Shown here in pieces: positions 10,120-20,855 of a stretch of DNA of 64,000 nucleotides (the stretch's first letter is position 1; the number at the start of each line of letters is the position of its first letter). The position numbers were made by a program, and so were the translations under genes. Origin of the DNA: S009-33 sp041694255. Lineage in GTDB: Bacteria > Patescibacteriota > Gracilibacteria > Absconditabacterales > Absconditicoccaceae. The notes below the pieces were generated by a model, which saw nothing but the letters and a program-made list of their open reading frames with translations, was not told where the DNA came from and searched no databases. The DNA is taken from assembly GCA_041694255.1 (NCBI GenBank), contig JASMTN010000011.1:24208-88207 (forward strand). The letters are read 5' to 3'.

Positions 10120-10884
10120 ATGAAATCTGACAACTTTGTTAAAAAAATATTAAAAAATAAACATAAAGTTTTAACTATAGATAAGCTTAAGGTTATGTAT
10201 CAAGATATTGATATGGAGAGTTTTTCTGATAAAAAATTATATAAGCAAATATATTATGCTAAGAATAAGGGTATACTTATTAGTTTAAAAAAAGATCTTT
10301 TTTATGTTAAAAATTCAAATGAAGATATTGATTTCGATTATGTGGTAAATAAATTTTATTGGAAACTTTTAAAAAAATATACAAAAGAGCAGTTTTGAAA
10401 TTATTATTTTATATGAGGTGTTAAATCTCTTGAAATATGGAATAATAACTTTTTTATATTGGATAAAATTTCTATTATAAATCTATATAAAAGGTCAGAT
10501 GAAGTTTTATTGAAAGAAAAGGTTATTTCAAATAGTATATATACTTTGAAATGATATAATAATTTAAAATCTTTTAATATCTTTAAAAAACAAACTGAGA
10601 AAATGTATGTTGATTGAAAGATGTTTTTTGTTGCAAATTATGAGTTGTCTCTACTTGAAAGTCTTTATTCAACACCTATTGAAGATGAAAGATATGTTGT
10701 AGAGCTTTTAAAAAAAAACATTAGAAAGAATCATAAAAAAATAAATTTGCAAGTTTTTGAATACTTTTTAAAATATTGAAAATATTGATCTTCTATTAAA
10801 AAAATTTATGAAATTTCACTTTGAATAAGACCAGACTTTGCTAGTAAGATAAGAAACATATTAAAAAGGTGGTATTGGATGTAA
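10120..10884 (+). CDS. AbiEi-like winged-helix protein (possible antitoxin or regulator)
   Basis: 254 residues. The N-terminal 70 residues look like a winged helix-turn-helix (VLTIDKLKVMY, then IYYAKNKGILISLKKDLFYV). They are followed by a domain with NYYFIGGVKSLEIWN, which recalls AbiEi-family antitoxins of type IV toxin-antitoxin systems. The usual partner, the AbiEii nucleotidyltransferase, is absent. Instead an HD-type alarmone hydrolase starts 57 bp downstream, probably on the same transcript. An inverted repeat overlaps its promoter. The family call is by pattern only. A plain transcription regulator is equally possible. Confidence 0.55.
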
Positions 10885-10941
10885 TTGCTATTGACTTACT
10901 ATAAAATATATTTATCAATATGTTTATTTTAAAAAAGTATT

Positions 10942-11652
10942 ATGCACTATATTGAAAAGCACAAAAGACTTGATATTATAGATAAAGATTGTTTAATTGA
11001 TTTGGTAGATAATAATATTATTTCAGAATTATCTTTATCTAAAGGTGAGTCAAATTATATTAAAGATAAGTTTAATTATGCATTTGAAATATCTAGAATT
11101 AAATTTTCTTGAAATAAAAGGCTGTCTTGAGAGGATTATTTTGAGCATTTAAAAAAAACTTGTTATCTAATATTGAATTATTTTCCTAACCCTAATATTG
11201 ATAAAGTTATTATAGCTTTATTGCATGATATAAAAGAGGATACAAATATTGAATGTAGTACTATAAGATCTATATTTTGAGATTATATATCTGACTCTAT
11301 AGATGTTTTAACAAAAAAAGACTTGAATAATTATATATGAAATCTATCAAAGACAGAAATTATTGAATTTGAATATGATAATATTGTTTCAAAATTAAAA
11401 AACTATAGAAATGAGGATTACTTTTCTACTTTACTTAATTGTTCTGATATAAATATTCTTGATGTTAAATTTGCAGATAGGCTAGATAATATACAAACTA
11501 TCTGAATATGTGATATGAATAAAATTATTCAAAAAATATATGAAACTCAAAGATATATAATGCCTTTAGCTATGCATTATAATAAAACTGCCTATAAAAT
11601 GTTATTAGAAGAGATAAATTCTTTGAAAATTGCTTTAAATTTATCTTATTAA
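10942..11652 (+). CDS. Small alarmone hydrolase, SpoT-like HD domain
   Basis: 236 residues matching the HD hydrolase half of RelA/SpoT proteins, which removes pyrophosphate from (p)ppGpp. Visible residues are the first His in DYFEHLKKT, the HDxxED motif in LLHDIKEDT, IFGDYISDSIDVLTK (the FG-V-TK pattern) and the distal Asp in VKFADRLDNIQTI. The synthetase and TGS/ACT regulatory domains are missing, so it should only hydrolyse. It sits right after an AbiEi-like winged-helix gene and is convergent with the giant gene, with only one base between stop codons. Substrate specificity is inferred. Confidence 0.8.
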
Positions 11653-11653
11653 T

Positions 11654-14600
11654 CTACATATTGTTTAAGGCTCTTGTTACTTTATTTTCTCAAAATACAT
11701 TATATAAAACCTTTTCAATATTTTCAGGTCTTTTTTCAAAAGTTTCTGCAAATTTTTTTAATCAATTTTCCATTTCAATTGGAATATTTCAATGAGATCA
11801 ATAATTTTCCTTATTTGCACTTATTATTATTTCATTTAATTGGTCAGTATTTCATGATCATAATGCTTGTATCAATTCAATTTCTGTTGATCAACTATAA
11901 AATCTACCAAACCAATTTATAAATTTTTTAACTAAAAACTCATAAACTTCATTGTTATCCATAACATCTTGCATTCATTCAAGTTTTATTTCTATTCATT
12001 TCCATATTCATTTAGATATAGAACTATTTCTTCATCCAAAATCTCATTCATGAATGTCTAATGCTATTTTTGAAAATGTTCATGTTGGTACATTAAAAAT
12101 TCAATTTTGATAATATGGTGCATAGGATGATTTATCTAAGTCACTATTAAATGAAAAATCTTCTGAAATATCATCATTCACTTTTCAAAAGTATTCATTT
12201 ATTATTACTTTTTTTTCTTTATCTATATTTTCATCTCAAGTTCATTTTAATAGTTCTATATCAGTATAATCTAATGATGCAACAATACTTGCTCAATATA
12301 GTCACCAAAACTCATTCAATTTTCACATTATACTAGCTCTTGTGCTTTTTGTGTTTAATGAAAGAACATCAATATTTCAAGGGTCTTTTTCTCAATAAAT
12401 ATATTCTGTAAAACTTTTTCATCAAAGATCTATATCTTTTTTTTGCTCAACTATATAGTCAAATATGGTTAATATTTTATTTAAACCATATAACTCATCT
12501 CAAAATAATCATATAGGTATTCAATATGTTCTACATATTTGTCAAAATTGTCATCAAAATCATCAAGAAAAGTTATTATATAAGTATCAAGAAAATATAA
12601 ATGATAATATTGTTTTATAATAATCAACATAATCATCATAATCAGATATTGTTTCAGATATTGCTTTTAATGCTCATAGACTATTTGGAGGTCTATTATT
12701 AAGTATATAAGAATTTAGTCATCAGCTTATTAGAGAATATGTTCATTTTGTTGATTCTCATTCATAAGCTTCTTGCACTTTTCATCCACTATATACATTA
12801 TTTATTGTCATTCCTTCTATTGTAGATCAAAAATTTTCAGAATACATTTTTGCACATTCCTTAGCATCTTTTATATAAAAAACTTCTGACTTTATAAGTT
12901 CATCTTTTATAGCTCAATTTCAAGGATCTTTTTTAAGTTGTTCTTCTAGTTGTGTTTTTCTTTTTTTCCACTTTAAATAGTGTGATTCTCAAAGTATTGC
13001 TCTTACCCAGTATCATTTTCATTCATATCAAGCAAGTGATCTAAAATAAGGTCAAGGACCATTTTCAAGTGCATATATTAAATATCATGCTGCTTTAAGT
13101 CTTGTTCTATAGTTTAAACTTTCTCATTTTTCAATTTTCTTAAATATCTCTTTTTCAATTATTGTTGCTGCTACTTTTCAATGGTTTTTACCTTTTCATT
13201 CTCATGCTCTTTCTAGTCTTGATTTTGAGTTTTCAATTCTTTTCCATACTTTTGATTCTTTTTCTCATCATGCCTCCATTTTCACATCTCATAAAAACCA
13301 AAAATCTGGCAATACTCAAGCCATTTTTTCATACATTTCTGCAGCTCTAAGTTCATCTTCTTCTTTAAAATAATATGAAAAATTTTCTTTTAATTGTTTT
13401 GCTCATAACATGATATTATCAAAACTAAATAATCTTCATTTTCTTTCAGGTGTATGTGGATTAAATTTTAAGTTTTCTTCTGTGTTTTTAAAATCATCTT
13501 CTGTCCAAGGTGTAAGTTTGTTTTGTATGCCTAATATTAAAAAAGTATTAAAATCTATTTTTTTTGAAAAATTTTTATCATAAGGATGTTTTAATATTAT
13601 ATGATTTTTATCAACTTGTATTTCCCATGCATCAAATTTTTTGCTAATATGCTTATTATTTTCCCTTACTTCATCAAGATTATTTATTTTCATGTTTTTT
13701 GAGCCTCACATATATTTTATTTCTTCATATTCTCATTTTTTATTTTTTTTAACAAGTTTATTATTTTTTATTTCTATGTTATTTGACCATAGAGATAATC
13801 ATTTTTGAAATCATTGAAAATCTGACTTTAACTCTATTTGTTTAATATTTTTTCAAAATTCTTCTATATTGTTAATTTTATTAAATTTAAATATATTTCA
13901 CCCATTATTAAATTTTGTTCTAGTAATCCATTTTGGTATCATAGGAATATCTAGAATGTGTCATTCTCAATCTTCAAGATTTAATAAACCACCACCATTA
14001 ACTTTTAATTTAAAATATCAAGATTCTTTATCAATATCTATTATTTCAGCATAAAACCAGTTACTTGTTATTCAAGGTAAGTCTAAAGATTTTCATTTTA
14101 TTTGCATTATTGATCCAACTTCAAACATAGTTTTTTCATCTCACTCTAGACGATTCCACTCTTTTTCAAAGTTTTTTATATCTATCAATTCATTATTTTC
14201 TTTTATGCTTTCTTGTTCTTTGTTATAACTTCATTCTTCATTGTTTTTAATTTCTTTTGTTGTCTCATAAAGTTTATAACTGGCATATTCTCTTTTTTTA
14301 TCTTCAAAATATGATACCATTGAAGTGCAAAGATTCTTTAGATCACTTCTTGAATCTAAGTTTAATTTTTCCTCTTCCTCAAGATTTATATCATATATAT
14401 CATTTAATGATATAGTTTTTATTGGATTTGTGCTATTTTCAATTGGGTTGCTTTCATATATATCAACTTCTCATTGTTTTATACCTTCTTGTAAATATCA
14501 TATATATTCATTTCCTTCTTTATCTTTAATTTTTGTTTTTGTGAATATACTATAATCTTTGTTATTTATTTTTGTAAAATAGTTTGGAAATATGTTTTTA

Positions 14601-15991
14601 AATATATTAACATCATTTCATTCTATATCAAAAGTTATTATTGGTTCTAGCTCAAATATATCTTCTATATTGTTAATTTCTGGAAATTTTATATTTTTTT
14701 TGATGTTAACTTTTTGTGTATTTGGAAGTGTTAGTGTGTGCTTACTAGGATTTAATAAATCTTTTAATATTTCTTTATATTTTTCTTCTTGTTCTTTAGT
14801 TAAATTAAAACCTTTGGTTATAAATCTTGTTATATTATCTACATAATTTTTTTCTAATATATTATTTATTATAAAGCTTTTTTCATCATCTTTTAATATT
14901 TCTTGATTTAAAAGTTTTTTTAATATTTTTGATAATCATTCTTCATTGTGATCCTTTTCATGATTTTGTACATATTTTAGATATTCATTTTCATTTGTTT
15001 CTAATTCTTTTAAAACTTTTCTTTTTTTGAAAAGATTAATTGTATTTTCATGTGTTATTTTACTTTCTCAGCTAGAATTATCAAGTCTTTCAACAAGATT
15101 ATTTAAAAAGTATTTATCTGTTTCATCTATTTCAATTGTTTCAAAAATATCATTTATTTCACTCTGTTCCATATTATTAATATTATATTTTTCTAATATA
15201 TTTGAAAAACTACCAATATATGTTATTCTATTTATATCTTTATTTATAAGATCAAATTTTTTTTCTACTTCATATATATTATTTATAATATTTGCATTTA
15301 ATAGAGTAGTTTGTATATTTAATATATTTTTAATTTCTTTCTCTTGAGACTCTCTTAATTCATTTATACTTGATTTTAGATATCTAGAATTTTTTATAAT
15401 ACCATCCTTTATTAATTGTTCTATTATTTCTTCGTTTGTTATTTTTATATTTTTTATCTTATCTGCATCTTCTTTAGGTATTTTTTTTAATTCACTGTGA
15501 ATTTCATCTTTTATATTTCTAAAAAGCTCATCTATATCTTCATTTGAACTAAGCTTTTTTGCTAGTAATTTACTAAAATTTATATTTAATCATTCCATAT
15601 TTATCTTTTCTTGAAATGTTTTTATTATTGATTTTATAGCATTTTTATTTTCAAACTCTTTAAAAATATCTTTTGTTAATGTTTCTTCTAATGTATAATG
15701 TGTATTAAGGTAAAGGTTTTTTATATCTTCAAAGCTTATTTCTTTTCAAAGTTTTAACTCAACTTGTTCTATTATTTTTTTATCATTTTCTATATATGAA
15801 AAAAATATATCTTCTAAAGACTTTCATTTTAATAATTGTTTATTTTTTTCATAATATCAAACCATATTTTCTGCAATTGTGCTCAATAATTCTTGAGATG
15901 TGTTTCATTCTATTTTATCTTTATGTGTTTTTTCTTCTGTTATTTCATTAGTTTCATTACTTTCCATTCATTTTTTATCCCTCTTTGTCAT
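11654..15991 (-). CDS. Giant 1445-residue protein, unknown function
   Basis: One uninterrupted frame with UGA=Gly. There is no signal peptide and no clear membrane helix. The N-terminal half (about 1-600) is rich in Lys, Glu, Asn and Ile and looks helical, partly coiled-coil. The middle has a beta-type stretch with GGGLLNLEDGEGHI. The C-terminal half is more conserved-looking, with ERKGRLFSFDNIMLGAKQL, RAAEMYEKMAGVLPDFWFLG, RTRLKAAGYLIYALENG and WVRAILGESHY. I do not recognise a family. It has a consensus promoter 31 bp upstream and is a single-gene unit. A second in-frame ATG 24 bp inside is an alternative start. Confidence 0.75.
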
Positions 15992-16021
15992 TTTATTAAT
16001 ATTAGTTTTAAACTATATTTT

Positions 16022-16049
16022 ATTATATTAAAAAGAATTTATTTGTCAA
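16022..16049 (-). promoter_or_regulatory. Consensus promoter of the giant gene
   Basis: On the minus strand TTGACA (16049-16044), a 16-nt spacer and TATAAT (16027-16022), about 30 bp before the ATG at 15991. Confidence 0.7.
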
Positions 16050-16164
16050 AAAAACTTTTATTATAAATACTAATATATTATTATTTTTATATTATTGAAT
16101 TAAATGTAAAAATATATATAATAATTAAATTTACATGTTTTTATTATTATAATAACAATATAAT

Positions 16165-17097
16165 ATGATATATGCACTTGCACCCATGGATTGAATAACC
16201 GATAGTCCTTATAGACAAATAGTAAAAAAAGTATTTGATAAGTATAATAATGATAAAGCTAATCAATTGTATCTTTTTACTGAATTTATATCATCTGAAT
16301 GATTTTATCATAACTATGATGGAGTTAAAGATCATTTTAATTATGATGAAAAAGAATGAGATGTTATATGTCAAATCTTTTGAAGTAATGAAGAAAAATT
16401 GCTATATATGCTTAAAAGTGTAAATAAAAATTTTTCTTTTTCTTGAATAGAATTAAATATATGATGTCCTTCACCTAGTATCATGAGATTATGAGCAGGA
16501 TCAGCACTTTTGTATGATAAAGAAAAAACTTTGCAAATAGTTAAAAAACTTTCTGAAAATTCTACTAAACCATTTAGTATTAAGACAAGATCTTGACTTA
16601 ATAATGATGACAAAGAAGCACAAAAAGATTTTATAATAAAAGCTTCAAAATACTGTAATATCATAAGTATTCACTCAAGGACCATGAAACAATCTCATTC
16701 TTGAGAGTCTGATGTAGATTATGTTTTAGATGTTAAAAGAAAAGCTAATTCTAATTGTAAGATAATTTTTAATTGAGGCATTAATAAAGAAAAATTATTA
16801 GATATAGAGTTTATGAAAAAAATGAAAAAATTGGATGGTATTATGATATGACAGGCAGCTATATGAAATCCTTGGATTTTTGTTGACTATGAGCCATCTT
16901 GGATAGAGAAAAAATCAATAATGTTAGAGCATTTATCATTAAATATAGGTCAAAAGTGAGAATTTAAATGAATTATAGAATTTAGAAAGTTTATATGAAA
17001 TTATATTAAATGAATTAAAAATGCAAGTAAATATAGATTAGAACTTATGCAAGCTAAAGATAAAAAAACATTTGAAGATATAGTAAGTAAGATATAA
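16165..17097 (+). CDS. dus: tRNA-dihydrouridine synthase (Dus family)
   Basis: 310 residues. An FMN-dependent reductase that converts uridine to dihydrouridine in tRNA D-loops. Visible motifs are the N-terminal LAPMDGITDSPYR (FMN binding), ELNIGCPSPSIMRLGAGSAL with the catalytic Cys, KTRSGLNN, the ISIHSRTMKQSHSGESD loop, and FNGGI followed by MIGQAAIGNPWIF for phosphate binding. Length fits the family. It starts with an ATG behind an AT-only leader. The gene ends exactly where the convergent glycosyltransferase gene ends, with no spacer. The subfamily (A, B or C) cannot be fixed by eye. Confidence 0.92.
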
Positions 17098-18330
17098 TTA
17101 AATAACATATTTTTCTACTAATTTTTTATTTTCTATAGCATCTTGTTTGTAAGTTTCCATATCAAAATTTTCTATAATCTCAAATATTTTATCAGAAAAA
17201 TGTTCAGTTGGTTTTCAAGGATCTATCTTATATTTTTCAAGTAAAAAGTTTTTAATATTATTCTTGTCTAATCATACAGGAATTACTTGATTTATAGCTC
17301 ATTCTATAGCTGAAAGTCAAAATGTTTCTAAAAACAAGCTCGGTACAAGTTCATAATGAGAGAAACTTAAAAACTCTTTAATGGTATTAAAATCTCTTTT
17401 TCAAAAATAATATACAATTTTTCAATCTTCTTTATCTATACTATCCATAATATCTTTTTCTTCTTCTAGATTTTTAACTATTGAAGTATCTTTTCAGTAT
17501 ATATCCTTACCTGTAAAAGATTCTAACAAGTCTTTACTTTTAGGACCTTCTCAAAATACAAATATTCTTATTTTTGAAGTAATTTCTTTAAATTTTTGTT
17601 TATCTCCAAATTTTAAGTTAAATAACTCTCAAAGAAAATATATAATAAGTCAAAACCCTTTTTCTTGTGTTAGTCTTCAAAAAAATATAAAGTTTATCTT
17701 ATCTTGAAATATATCTTTTCTTTCTACTTTTTGATTTTCTAATATATAATTATCTAAAACTTCTATTTTATCTTTTGGTGCATATCATAGTTTATATACA
17801 AAATCTTTCATAAAAGCACTTGGGGTAGTATGATAATCTATATTTTCATAAAGTAATTTTCTAAGTTTTTTTAGTTTTAGATATTTAAAGATACTGTAGA
17901 AAAATAGTTTTTTACCTTTTTTTGAGGTTCTAAAAAATTCTTTTAGTGAAAATTGCTGTGGTACTTGATTTTCATCCCATACTTCATTTGCAAAAAGATG
18001 GAAATATCAAAAATCATGATAAGTTTTTATCTTCAATCATTTAAAATCTTCAACTTGTTTTAAAACTTCAGGTCAAAGAAATCTTGCTAAACTATGAAAC
18101 CATATTATATCAGGTTTTATCTCTTTTATTTTTTCATTAAACTTTTTTGCATAAGTTTTATTATGGAAAGATTTTACAAGATACCATATCTTTTTAGTCT
18201 TAGTTATATGTTCTCATCAAAAATAATATACTTTAAAATCTTCTTTAAGTAAGTATTTTAGGTTGTTAATATAAGATTCTATACCTCATATATTATCTAG
18301 GTAATCAGAAACTATTAGAATTTTTTTCAT
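17098..18330 (-). CDS. Glycosyltransferase family 4 (group 1)
   Basis: 410 residues with GT-B layout. The N-terminal domain opens with ILIVSDYLDNIGGIESYI, including the Gly-Gly loop. The C-terminal domain has FFGRLTQEKGF, IFVFGEGP and the E-x7-E motif region (LVPSLFLETFGLSAIEG) that binds the nucleotide sugar. It probably transfers a sugar in the cytoplasm to a cell-surface glycan, but donor and acceptor are unknown. The start ATG lies 57 bp from the divergent small secreted gene. The stop codon abuts the dus stop codon. Confidence 0.88.
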
Positions 18331-18387
18331 AAATTACTTGATATTTTTAAATAAAAGATTACTTATATTATATTTATATATGTAAAC

Positions 18388-18717
18388 ATGTCAAAAATGA
18401 AAAAATTAATAAGTTTAATAATGTGAATTGTTATAATTTTTTCTTCAACTTTTGCAAGTTATACTATAACTTTGGACAATAAACAAAAGATAGATAATTT
18501 ATCTGAAAAAATATATGATAGAGTTGAAAGTAAAACTAAAGATGAAGGAAAAAGAGAGTATATATACCAAACAATAGTTGATAGTATAGATGGTTATATA
18601 GTACTTCATGATATATCTAAGAAAAATGAGGCTATATTATTGTACTTGAAAACTTTATTATTAAATCATATGTGATATAAAATTTGAAATTGTCAAAAGC
18701 TTAATATTGTTAATTAA
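18388..18717 (+). CDS. Small secreted protein, unknown
   Basis: 109 residues with an N-terminal signal peptide: MSKMKK, a hydrophobic core, and a likely cleavage after STFAS. The mature part is charged and helical (KIDNLSEKIYDRVESKTKDEGK, shown in part) and ends in a short Cys-containing tail. The layout resembles small helical export proteins seen often in CPR genomes, but no family is named. It is divergent from the GT4 gene and followed by tRNA-Ser. Confidence 0.65.
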
Positions 18718-18734
18718 AAAAGTATAAAAAAAAC

Positions 18735-18762
18735 TTGAAAAAAAGTTTCAAATTATTATTAT
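18735..18762 (+). promoter_or_regulatory. Possible promoter of tRNA-Ser
   Basis: TTGAAA (18735-18740), a 16-nt spacer and TATTAT (18757-18762), 15 bp before the tRNA. A better TATAAT lies 3 bp downstream with a 19-nt spacer. Confidence 0.45.
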
Positions 18763-18777
18763 AATAATCACTTACCT

Positions 18778-18865
18778 GGAGAGGTGGGTGAGTGGTTGAA
18801 ACCAGCTGTCTTGAAAACAGCCGTTGCCTTGTCGGCAACCGAGGGTTCGAATCCCTCCCTCTCCG
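18778..18865 (+). tRNA. tRNA-Ser (anticodon UGA)
   Basis: 88 nt with a long variable arm typical of tRNA-Ser. Acceptor GGAGAGG/CCTCTCC, anticodon stem GCTGT/ACAGC, anticodon TGA at 18812-18814 (reads UCA), T-loop GTTCGAATC, discriminator G. CCA is not encoded. This is not the tRNA-Gly that reads UGA, which would carry anticodon UCA. Confidence 0.95.
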
Positions 18866-18887
18866 TTTTTATAAGAAATATATTTAT

Positions 18888-19889
18888 ATGAAATTTAAAT
18901 ATAGATCTAAAATATCATTTACCTCATTGTTTATAAATCTTGTTGTATTAACAGGATTTTTTTACTTAATATTGAATTCTTATAAATTTGAGGATTTTTC
19001 AAACTCTTCTAGAGTGCAAGCTTATGGTAGTAACTTAAATGTACTTAAAGAAGAAATATCAGATGGTTCTACAATTAATGTTAATAATATATATATAGAT
19101 GAAAGTTTAAATGGTACTATATATTATGTAGTGCAAAGATGAGATACTCTTTCTAAAATATCATTAAATTTTTGAGCAAGTGTTTCACATATTAAAAAAG
19201 TTAATAATTTAAAATCTGATAATATAAATGTTTGACAAAGACTTACTATTACAGAAGAAGAATGATTTTTATATACTTCTAAATGAGAAAAGGCTAGTGA
19301 ATTGGCTGATAAGTTTAATTTAGAAAAAGGTGATATACTAGCATCAAACTGATTAAATGCAAATGATTATACATTTGAAAAACAAGATGAGGTTTTTATA
19401 CCTATGTCAGATGAACAGTATAAAAAGATGTTCCCTAAAAAAAAGGAACAACCTAGTGTTGTAACTCAGTCTAGAACAACATCTTCTTCGTATAATGGTA
19501 AAAATATTATTTCAAGGTTTTGGTATAGTCCTAATATTACAAATTGATTTTATAGGTGACATTGTACTCGGTATGTTGCTATGAAAAAATTTCCTTATAT
19601 AACACAAAATAAGCAAGATAAGCTTTGGAATGGTAATGCTAAGTATTGGTATGCAAATGCTAAAAATGCATGATATAATGTATGACAAACTCCTAAAGTT
19701 GAATCTATAGTTGTTATAAAAATATGATGAAGAAACTATTATTATGCTTGACATGTTGCTATAGTAAAAGAAATAGACTGGAAAAATAGAAAACTTCTTG
19801 TTGAAGAAATGAATGCTGTTTGAAAATATATAGTTACAAAAAGATGGATAGATATGAATGATAAAATTGTATGATACATTTATATGTAA
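18888..19889 (+). CDS. LysM - CHAP peptidoglycan hydrolase
   Basis: 333 residues. An N-terminal hydrophobic anchor (about 8-30), two LysM modules (VVQRGDTLSKISLNFG near 83, and GEKASELADKFN near 148), a Ser/Thr linker and a C-terminal CHAP domain. The CHAP catalytic Cys is in GHCT-x-YVA, the His in AGHVAIV, and VEEMNAVG follows. LysM binds peptidoglycan, and CHAP amidases or endopeptidases cut its peptides. Position 228, where the family has Trp (CTWYV), is a CGG codon at 19569-19571, which supports CGG=Trp. It could remodel the cell's own wall or attack a host wall. Confidence 0.9.
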
Positions 19890-19894
19890 TTTTA

Positions 19895-19967
19895 TCGGGA
19901 ATAGCTTAATTGGTAGAGCACCTGACTCTGAATCAGGGGGTTGTAGGTTCAAGTCCTACTTCCCGAG
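19895..19967 (+). tRNA. tRNA-Gln (anticodon CUG)
   Basis: 73 nt. Acceptor TCGGGAA/TTCCCGA with the U1-A72 pair usual in tRNA-Gln, D-loop with TTAATTGGTAGAGC, anticodon CTG at 19928-19930, T-arm GTAGGTTCAAGTCCTAC, discriminator G. CCA is not encoded. It begins 5 bp after the CHAP gene stop. Confidence 0.93.
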
Positions 19968-19994
19968 TTTTTTGGAGATATCCATAAAAAAGTA

Positions 19995-20023
19995 TTGAAA
20001 ATGACACTGTAAATAGTTATAAT
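19995..20023 (+). promoter_or_regulatory. Probable thioredoxin promoter
   Basis: TTGAAA (19995-20000), a 17-nt spacer and TATAAT (20018-20023), 31 bp before the first thioredoxin ATG. Confidence 0.6.
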
Positions 20024-20054
20024 AAAAATGCCTTTATATGTTAAAATAATATAC

Positions 20055-20375
20055 ATGTCCTATATAGAGGCAAATGACCAGAAGCTTGAATCAATTGTTG
20101 CTAACTCAAAAATACCTGTAGTTATAGACTTTTGGGCACCATGGTGTGGTCCTTGTGGAATGTTATGACCAATATTTGAATCATTGTCCAATCAGTACAA
20201 ATGAAAAATTAAGTTTGTTAAGGTAAATATAGATTATAGTCCTCAATCTGCTATAAGATATAATGTGCAATGAATACCTAATATTGTTATAATAAAAGAT
20301 TGAATTGCATTAAAAAATATTGTTTGAGTAAAACTAGAAAGTCAATATATAAAAGAAATTGATGAACTGTTATAA
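20055..20375 (+). CDS. trxA: Thioredoxin (first of tandem pair)
   Basis: 106 residues with the complete thioredoxin fold motif set: VVIDFWAPWCGPCGML with the redox CGPC pair, the VNIDYSP strand, and the cis-Pro loop GIPNIVIIKDG. It is a cytoplasmic dithiol reductant. A second thioredoxin starts 29 bp downstream, and the two share only the active-site region and fold, not close identity. Here a Gly follows the CGPC where Lys is usual (CGPCG rather than CGPCK), which may shift its redox partner range. Confidence 0.93.
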
Positions 20376-20404
20376 TAAAAAATTTATTCTTTAAAATTAA
20401 TATT

Positions 20405-20740
20405 ATGAGTGATATATTAAATACAAATTGAGTTGAAGAATTTACAAAAGCATTAGAAGGTAATAAAGATAAGCTTGTATTAGCTGATTTTTGGGCACCA
20501 TGGTGTGGTCCTTGCAAGATGCTTGCTCCTACACTTGAACAACTTGCAAAAGACTTTGATTGAAAACTTCAAATTATAAAAGTAAATGTTGATGAAGCAG
20601 AAAATCAACAACTTGCAGGTGAATTTCAAGTAAGTTCTATACCTACTATAGCTTTTATAAAAGACTGAGAAGATCCAGAGGTTACGACTTGATCATTACC
20701 TTATGAACAATTAAAAGAATATATTGAAAAGAAAATATAG
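20405..20740 (+). CDS. trxA: Thioredoxin (second of tandem pair)
   Basis: 111 residues, a classical thioredoxin: LADFWAPWCGPCKMLAPTL, IIKVNVDEAENQ, and the cis-Pro loop SSIPTIAFIKDG. It differs from the preceding copy by the standard CGPCK and by the C-terminal half, so it is the more likely general thioredoxin. It is co-transcribed with the first copy, and a terminator follows 23 bp after the stop. Confidence 0.95.
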
Positions 20741-20763
20741 TTATATAATAAAACTCTAATATG

Positions 20764-20788
20764 CCTAGATTAAATTCTAGGTTTTTTT
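20764..20788 (+). terminator. Rho-independent terminator
   Basis: CCTAGA / TCTAGG stem, 6-nt loop, seven T. Ends the thioredoxin pair. Confidence 0.85.
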
Positions 20789-20797
20789 AATTTATAT

Positions 20798-20826
20798 TTG
20801 CTTTTTTTTAGCTTTTTGGTTATAAT
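20798..20826 (+). promoter_or_regulatory. Probable promoter of the DHH gene
   Basis: TTGCTT (20798-20803), a 17-nt spacer and TATAAT (20821-20826), 29 bp before the ATG. Confidence 0.5.
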
Positions 20827-20855
20827 AACAATAGTTTAGATAATTAATTATATAA

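Noticed and set aside
13436..13693. Separate 85-codon gene inside the giant gene
   Set aside because: It is in the same frame as the giant protein and is only a UGA-to-UGA segment of it.
18778..18865. tRNA with TGA in the loop as the UGA-decoding tRNA
   Set aside because: The anticodon is 5'-UGA, which reads UCA (Ser). The gene also has the long variable arm of tRNA-Ser.
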